A stretch of 10,074 nucleotides of DNA from Phoronis ovalis (taxonomy: Eukaryota; Phoronida; Phoronidae), in contig JAOXYB010068334.1 in the NCBI GenBank assembly GCA_028565635.1, positions 1-10,074 of the forward strand. Reading direction: 5' to 3'. Made by a program: the position numbers and the translations under genes. The notes beneath the pieces were generated by a model, which was given only the letters and a program-made list of their open reading frames with translations, was not told the origin of the DNA and searched no databases. Below, piece after piece: positions 1-7,600 of the stretch (its first letter is position 1; every line of letters starts with the position of its first letter).

Positions 1-79
1 TTTTTATTTCTTTCGTACGAACTTCGTAAATGGTACGTATGCGTAAATTTACGAATTCTTTGTGAAACTGGCCCCTGAT
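1..79. repeat. One end of a probable non-autonomous DNA transposon (MITE-like)
   Basis: Read on the - strand, this block begins CAGGGGCCAGTTTCACAAAG and continues into a series of ACGTA/CGTAAA-type words. The inner part is rich in palindromes, for example CGTACG at 14-19 and CGTAAATTTACG at 42-53. A CAGGGG-like terminus followed by a TTTCACAAA-like stretch is typical of small inverted-repeat elements scattered in marine invertebrate genomes, some of them hAT-like; that comparison is from memory. The other end lies outside the window, so no target-site duplication can be checked. It sits in the intron upstream of the + strand exon at 245. Confidence 0.4.
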
Positions 80-244
80 CATGTTGTCCAGTAAACTGTG
101 GTTTCTAATAAAAGAGTTATCATTCAGTTACACATATAATAACAAGGGCTGAAAATAATATTAATGTCCAATAAGAAAACAAGCCAGTGTGTGAACAAGA
201 AATATTTCCATTTTTCTTCATTTAAGACTTTTTCACTATTTTAG

Positions 245-607
245 CAAGTTATATGGGTTCGTGGACATCTCCTTCCTGTCTGCCTGTCACAGATGGTTTT
301 TATTCAAACCGTACTGGATTTATGCATTCCAAGTAAGTTTTTTTTACTGAAGTCCAGAATACAGGTCATTTTGAAAACATTGATCTCTGGTATAAGAGTA
401 CCTGGTATAAGAGTATATGTGTAATGTGCACGGTTTTATGCAAACGTTTGTACATAATTTCAACAGCACCCAGCATAAATATGATTAATTATTACCTTCA
501 TACCATAAATGTATGATCTTCACACATTTTTTTCCAGCTTCTTTGATGTTGTGGCTGGTATCTCAGATCCCAATGTCTTCATTCCACCAAAGGAATGTAA
601 TATGTAA
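245..607 (+). CDS. Ependymin-related protein, last two coding exons (3' end of gene)
   Basis: Two exons join in frame. The first is 245-332 (acceptor TTTTAG before it, donor GTAAGT after it). The second is 538-607 (acceptor TTTTTTCCAG before it). The joining codon is AA|C (Asn). The joined tail reads SYMGSWTSPSCLPV, then a segment with FYSNRTGF, then FFDVVAGISDPNVFIPPKEC, two more residues and a TAA at 605-607. The ending FFD-x(3)-GI-x-DP-x-VF-x-PP-x(2)-C and the upstream C-x-PV match, from memory, the conserved C-terminus of ependymin and mammalian-ependymin-related (EPDR) proteins. These are secreted or lysosomal lipid- and calcium-binding glycoproteins, abundant in molluscs, echinoderms and other invertebrates. 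NRT is a potential N-glycosylation site. The upstream exons, including any signal peptide, are outside the window. The coding nature is well supported by splice sites and frame; the family name rests on the C-terminal motif alone. Confidence 0.62.
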
Positions 608-685
608 CTTGAACATACAATGTTCAGAGATCCAAGATAAACTTGTTTGTTAAGTACACTGGCAACCTTATTCAGTTTAGAATGT

Positions 686-691
686 AATAAA
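686..691 (+). promoter_or_regulatory. Candidate poly(A) signal of the ependymin-related gene
   Basis: AATAAA lies 79 bases after the TAA stop at 605-607. A second AATAAA is at 799-804. Either could end the + strand transcript; the sequence does not decide which. Confidence 0.45.
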
Positions 692-1032
692 TGACATGAA
701 ATGCATGCTATAAATTCAAGCATGATTAATCTGCCTATTTTTCTGTGTTGCATCTAAGATTAACAGATACATGCTAAGTGTACTTAAGAAATTCAGGAAA
801 TAAATCATTAAATATTACGATATCTTTTTTTAATTTATACCCACAATCACACTGTAAAGTTTCACATGCGAAACAAGATAATCAACATATCTCTACATAA
901 ATATATAATACAACGTGACAAATTCATTGTCCAACCCAAAACTCAGTTAAAGAATGACAATATTTGCTCCTGAGGCAAAAATATGCGAGTTCAATCACAC
1001 AGACATGCTACATGTAATAGGAGAGTGTAAAG

Positions 1033-1038
1033 TTTATT
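1033..1038 (-). promoter_or_regulatory. Candidate distal poly(A) signal of COQ8
   Basis: TTTATT on the + strand is AATAAA on the transcript strand, about 340 bases after the COQ8 stop codon. A closer hexamer lies at 1336-1341, so the 3' UTR could be very short (about 60 bases) or a few hundred bases. Confidence 0.35.
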
Positions 1039-1335
1039 TATGAAAAAAGTAGAATTTTTGTGCTACAAAATAATTAAATTGACAAAGAAATTTTTTCTAA
1101 ACCCTCTATAAATTGGAAATTGTACATGAAATTTACAAGTTTTCAATGCATTGCGGTAAATCTTGCATATCTCTAAATATGAAGTTTTAACTCTTCTAAC
1201 CAGAGCCTTTTAAGCTGTATGCATGACCAAATACCTTTTTCTGCAACTTGCACGTCAAACGTTTGATTGTGATCAGTACTAAACTTTACAAAATGAACTC
1301 GAAACTTCTTCAGCATAACACCCCCAAAGTTATAG

Positions 1336-1341
1336 TTTATT
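1336..1341 (-). promoter_or_regulatory. Candidate proximal poly(A) signal of COQ8
   Basis: AATAAA on the - strand, 36 bases after the COQ8 stop codon. Its use would give a very short 3' UTR and leave a wide gap before the converging gene. Confidence 0.35.
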
Positions 1342-1376
1342 GTGCATCCTTCAAACTTAATGACTGCTGGTAAGTC

Positions 1377-1676
1377 TTAATTACTTTTACCTTCCAAAGA
1401 ATCATCACCAAATTTATAATTGCTCCAAATTTTGTCAAACAGAACTTTACAGTTGATATTTGCACGCAATTTTGAGGATAATAAAAATGAACCAGACATT
1501 TTTCTGTGTAAGGAGTAACTTTCTTCTGGAGGTGGTGTCAAACGGTGATTTATCATGACTGGAATAATTTCATGGATACGATGTGTTGTATCTTGAGTAG
1601 CAAAGTCAAAAGGTGTTTCCGATGAAAAGGCTTCTCCAAGTATCATCACAGCATCAACATGAGCCTTTTCCATTAC
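1377..1676 (-). CDS. COQ8A: COQ8 last exon: conserved C-terminal helices
   Basis: 300 nt including the TAA stop at 1379-1377, phase 0 in. It encodes [19 protein letters not shown], then [20 protein letters not shown], then [20 protein letters not shown] and a short divergent tail ending LEGKSN. The blocks GEAF, PFDF, IPVM and PPPEE-x-YSLHRKM-x-GSFL are COQ8-specific C-lobe features. The length matches human COQ8A to within a few residues. Acceptor TGTTGCAG. Confidence 0.97.
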   Translation of the reverse strand, partial: VMEKAHVDAVMILGEAFSSETPFDFATQDTTHRIHEIIPVMINHRLTPPPEESYSLHRKMSGSFLLSSKLRANINCKVLFDKIWSNYKFGDDSLEGKSN

Positions 1677-4600
1677 CTGCAACATAACATAAGATATAAT
1701 CACACACCAGCTAGAATTTCTACATGTATATACTATTCCAACCTATGCTGATTAACTATAAACACATTTATTTAATAATTACTTAGTGATAATTAACAGT
1801 TACTATAAAATAGCACTGATGACTGTTCTAGCTTCGATTGCATATACAAACTTGCAGATTTTGCTATAGCTTATTGAATTTACTTACATTATCTACAGAG
1901 AATATAACACTTGTAATTATTATCATATTGTCAGACAAAACAAACAAGTTGACCAGGAAAAAATAACAAATGAGAAAGGAAATTTCAACAGAAATAAAAT
2001 GTACCATGAAGATTGATTCATATACATAATAATTTGATCAACAGCTTACCTTTGATTCATAACCTGTAAGAAATCCCAACTCCTTAGACCACTTCAGTAC
2101 TCCATCTATGTCAGCAACAGCAGCAGATTTTATCACTTGAATGTACCGATCAACAAATATTTTTTCAAAATCTCGACTAGCACCAAAGTCCAGTAAAGCA
2201 ATCTAAAAACAGAAAGTTGATTATTACTTGTATCTACATAACACTATTACTATCATACAAATTGTCAAGGTGTATCCATCCAAACTTGAAAGTTAACTTT
2301 ATTGAAGTCAAATTTAAATTGAAGCCTACCTTAATAATAATTATTAAATTTGTACCAATTAGGGCAAGAAAATGGCACATCTTAAGTATTAAAGATATGC
2401 AATGGTCGGAAAGAATTTTCCAGACACATGGCAAATATTAGAAATGAGTAGCAGGCACATTATTCTGCTACATTTGCCTTATTTGTTCAAGTATATAGTA
2501 TTACAATTCATTAATAATTTCAAAACAAGTTCAAATTATTCCCTGCACAATAACTCCCTTGACAATAATTGATATTTTTATGTTATTAAACATTTCATAC
2601 TTTGACATGTCCATGATTACTACATTCAATAATAATGACATTGACTTGATTTTGTTAGGTATTAAACATATTTTAGATATAATTATGAAATATTTAATAA
2701 CATGTAAATAACAATCAATATAATGGTGTACCTTTTTCTTGTCTGGTTGAAAGAAGAAGTTGGACCAATTCGGATCTGTTTGCATAAAACGGAACTCGAA
2801 CAACTCCAACAAACACAGCCTCAAAATATTGCTACAGATGTAATTCCTGGTGTCTTGGTCTAAATCAACAGTTTTGTCCAAAGTTAATCCATGAATTAAT
2901 TCTGTTGTAATTACTTCTTTGGCACTTAATTCATCAATGACTTTTGGGACATAAAACACTGAATCGTCCCTTAAGAGATGTCTGTAATGTAAGAAAAGAA
3001 TTATAATTATACTCAAAATATATGATCTGCACTGCTTCATATGTTGGAATGGGTCTAAGTATACATGTTATATTTAATTGATAAATCCACCCTCTGGCCA
3101 GTCTCAAACCCAAACGATCCCAGCATGTCACATTTTGTGAATGAACAATGACCGACGTAGTTCTGCGTGCGCTAACGTAATTCATTCACCAAACGCATCC
3201 TTCGCATGCTGAGCCAAAACCAAAAAAAATTCTTATGTTCATTGATTTAAGAAATACCCTCCTTTTTGTGAGCATAACAATACATAAACAACTATTTATT
3301 AAATAAAGATTTTCAGAGTCAAATTTAAAAAAACAAGTATTGTATATACTAAAGGATGCTGGAGTCGAAAGGGTTTGAGTGTGGTGCCCTCAAGTGCATG
3401 CAAATAGTCTATTGTCTCCTATAGAATCTGAACGTTTTCGAATTTTAAACATTTCCAATGTATTTTATAAGATGACAGTAGTTACTGGATGTAGTCGATT
3501 GCAATATTACAAAGCATTTTTAAAGCTTTTTCCAAAAGTTTATGAAGCAGGAAAAACATGGCAATCACACTCAACTCTGGAAACAACACCACAAAATAAA
3601 ATACAGTAATTTATAGATTTTGTGCAGGCTAACATGACAACTTGTTATTTTTCACAAAAATTTTGCAAATAGACATCCATTTAATTGGCAGTAAAAAGTA
3701 CTACAATCAAACACGACAGCCTGAATATGGGAATTTAAAAACCATACTCAAAATGTTTAGATGCATTGGCTTCTCTCACATAATCACATTCCCAATATAG
3801 TTCTTTGCGGCCAAATTGCATTGCGCTATCAGCATGCATACCTAAAAAATCACAGCATACAAGCATACACAATCATATTGACAGGTAAGCAAACGTAAAA
3901 TTTGGATGTGTCTATGAGGTACTGACACATGGTGTAGTGTCATATTCAAATCTAACTATTGAGGCAACCAGCAAAAGGGAATTAAATTAATCTTGTCAGG
4001 AAATAACACTGCTAAAAAAATACTAACATGCATAAATCCAATAAAATATTAAACAAAACTCTGACATGAAAACTTTCAAGGCACATGTTGTCAACAGATA
4101 CCTAAACTTCTTAGTAGACTGTGCTTCTAGAATGTAATTACACTCTCTGCGGAGCTCCATTCGCCCAATGTTCACAGCATTATTGGTGTAAGCTCCTGCA
4201 AGTTGTATTTGCTTCGTTTTCAGAGTTCAAAATATTTTGATTAAAAAAAAAATTCACAACAATGCTATAATATGAGAAAGAGCAGACAGATTAAGGATTC
4301 CCTTAACAGTGCATCTTTTTAACAATTTAAGTGGACTGGATGTGTTTTTTTCAAATTACTAAAATTTATAGTTGACTCAGCAGAATGAGAAAAGGGTGAA
4401 ATCGTTCGATACCTGGCCCATAGTTTGACATTGAAGAGACTCTGAAATTAGTCTGTCAACATCCCACATTTCAAAGGAACTGATGCCATTTCTTACCAGT
4501 TAATACACTTTTTTTAAATTCAGATAATATTTTTTCATATCAAAATCAACATGTAGTAAATCCTTCGTACACAATTTAAAACAAACCTTCTGGCAAAATA

Positions 4601-7600
4601 TTCCACACTCTCATAACTCCCATCAAATTTTTAATATCACTGTCAATGCTTTCAGCAATGCCAGGGTACTATAAATAAAACAAAAGCTAGAATGTAATGT
4701 CGCACAGTAACACCAAGTATACAGTTTCAACACAAAGTTTTGGCTATCATATATAGCAGCCATTTAGGAGCAAACAAAATATAAAGAAGAATAAAACAAT
4801 ATAAATGTAATGTTGGTAAAGAAACCTGGGCTGAACCAGTCTTCAGGCTAACGCCTCTCTCAAAAACTGAGTTATTTCCTACAGTATTTAATCGATCCTA
4901 TCAGTACATTGTAGCACAATTGCAACAGAGTTTCGCCGGATGTCTTATCCTTTCACAATGCGTCCTACATACTATGACTACAGTATATTATTACGGCTAA
5001 TAACATTCCGTTGTCACATGGTAGCACACAATTATCTGCTTTCTGTCGTCACTCGGCAGTGCGCAATTGCAACATACACAGATATGTAGTAACTATGTTT
5101 TATTACATTAGTCTCAGTATACTGCAAACTGGAAGCACAAAGGATTGTTGGAAATGAACCCTGGAAACTGTCATTGTTAAAACACTGTTGGTACTGAACT
5201 GTGCAAAGGAATGTATAAACTGAAGAACATATGCAACAATTATATGGATTCCAACTAGTTGTTGGAAGCCATAATAACATGTTCAACTTACTAGAAATTA
5301 ATACAAGCAAAATAAGAAAATAATCTAAATGCTCAAAAAGTACAGCAAAAGACAATCAATAATCCTGCAGCACACCGTTTACATTTTTTTATGACCTTGA
5401 ACTTTTGTTCAACTGTGGTCTTGCTTTTAAAGGAGCTAGATACATCTATTTATTGATTATGACAACTATCAGAAATAAATGCACATCTCAGTTAGATTTA
5501 AACAATTAAGCATAGTTATATTGATCTAAATGTAAAATGACCAATAACATGAAGAACTTTTACCTGAATTTTTATGGCTACTTCTCTACCATCATGTAAC
5601 ACTCCCTTGTGTACCTGTCCAATAGATGCAGCAGCAAATGGTTTTGAATCAAAATCCTCCAGTTTTGTCCGCCACTCCCTGCCGAGCTCTTTTGTCATCA
5701 CTTTCTGTAAAATTCAGTAAATAATTTAAGGAATCAGTACAAAAGCAAATTAATATGAATCATCATCATTATGGATAGCCTCAAGTGTTATGCTGTTGCA
5801 ATGCCTTACGACGTTGTTTAATAAAAAATATTCTGTACTATGTATAAATAATTAAAAATTTTAATTGTAATGTGAGATCGTGTAACTTGAGTGATCAATC
5901 TATTTGTACGTGTCTTACTAGTAATACTTGATAAAATGAATTTCTTTGCTTTTTGAAATATTAGATCAATTTTCAAAGAGAGGGTCAGGAATTTTATGGC
6001 ATCATCCAGGGAGTCAGATTAATTTTGGCATAATCCAGGAGGTTACAAGTAGTTTCTCTGTTCTGTGCTAAATAAAACAGTTTAAGTTGCAAGTCGCATG
6101 AAACCCTGTGTACTTATGAAGAACTGATCTACAGAAATGTACAAGTCAGAAGAAATACTCAAACCTTATGGTATAATACTTTCAAAATGTTTAATATTCC
6201 TTTTGTATTTGTAAGAATACAGTCTTTGACACATTAAACTAGTGAACAACAGCTGACATTACCTCCACCTGCCACTTTGGCATGAAATCTGCACTGTCTC
6301 TGACTCTTTCAAAAATCTTTTGCAGTTGAGGGTTGATAAATGAACTATCTGCAATACAAAATATCCATGTATTAACATACTAGGCAAGTAGTAATAGATG
6401 AGACCTCAACTTTCATCTTTGAATATTAATTCAGTTTGGTTAATTAAAAGTTCAGATATTGTTAGATTTCATCAACTTCCACACAAAAAACTTATTAAAA
6501 TTTCAGATGTCACCTGGACACCTTTTATCAATGTCAGTGACCTCCTTTTTATTTCAAGGTGACTAATGGTAACAATACATGATTTTTACAAAGCTCTAGA
6601 TTGTATTGTTACAGCTTGAGCATAACTTCAACTAAGTGTTCCTATAAGTAACTTCTGCGTTGAGCCAACAGTGGATCTGGAATATGAGAACAATGTTATA
6701 GCCTTTATTATTACCTTGAATGCTTATAATCTGGCCAAGTTTCAAAGCTGCTCCTCTAACACGACATAATGTGTTTACAATCCTCTCAGCATTTGCTTCA
6801 GTAAGAAATACATTGTCGTCCATGACAGCACTCACACCATCTGTAAAAAATATATCCTGATTTTAATATTATCAGAAAAACATTTTTTCCACATGATTGC
6901 ACTATCAGACAATTTGACACTTTTATATAATTCCATATATATTCAATCATCATTCTGATTTTCATACTACTGTTTTCTATAAATGACTCTGAGAATGTTG
7001 TAGGATAAGTAATTTGAAAGTATAACTATGCAAACAAGGGTAGCATTCTTATGCAATTCGCTACACATTCTTGAAAAAAAACAGTGGATGGTGGATAAGA
7101 GGAAGTGAGCACACTGCTTTAAGTTGGCGTGTAACTTTTTGCAAGAGTTGCGTGTCTAAAGGCTATGTTAAGAAAAGGTTTACTGCAACTGACACTCAAG
7201 CAGTAAAACATTTTCATCAATATATGTAGAAAAAATTACAGCGGCAGGAAATGCAACTGTTTCGAAAAGATATTACCTTTGCCTTTAGATAATCCCAGGC
7301 TTCTCCTAGTTATCTCAGCTAATGCACCCATTCCTAATCCAGCTGCTAGACCTAGAAAAACAGACAGCATGAGCACTGACACTGACAGCAACCTGTAATG
7401 GTCACTATATTATTTTTTTTCTAAAACTAAGACCTTTGAAACAACTGCACCAGCCAGGGATTTTTACTATGATGATTCCACTTATAATCAATAATAGGCA
7501 GTTACAAATATAACAGTCATACTTACTACCAAAGCTTGCAACACGTCCAATTCTCGATGATGGTACTTTCCTTTCCTTTGACCTTTCACTTAGCTGTAAC

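Larger units (their letters stand above)
608..1376. other. Intergenic space between two converging genes
   Basis: This AT-rich stretch separates the stop codon of the + strand ependymin-related gene (607) from the stop codon of the - strand COQ8 gene (1377). It should contain both 3' UTRs. I see no open frame with coding character, no tRNA and no clear repeat in it. The only readable signals are poly(A) hexamers on both strands. Confidence 0.7.

Noticed and set aside
520-753. A 77-codon - strand open frame
   Set aside because: It is antisense to the last exon and 3' UTR of the ependymin-related gene and has no conserved content.
2217-2441. Overlapping short open frames on both strands
   Set aside because: They lie wholly within a COQ8 intron, are AT-driven, and lack motifs or splice support.
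2531-3040. A 169-residue - strand protein
   Set aside because: Only 2732-2981 is coding; the rest is intron read-through on both sides of the catalytic-loop exon.
4102-4195. Exon A as a dead pseudo-exon
   Set aside because: It keeps exact length, both phases, both splice sites, an open frame and 12 residues shared with exon B. Decay would have broken some of these.
3748-4195. A and B as two consecutive constitutive exons
   Set aside because: Joining them shifts the frame and gives a stop within five codons, and both align to the same stretch of human COQ8A.
5032-5355. A 107-codon - strand open frame as an extra COQ8 exon
   Set aside because: It shows no similarity to any part of COQ8, and the flanking exons already join perfectly (KIQ to YPG).
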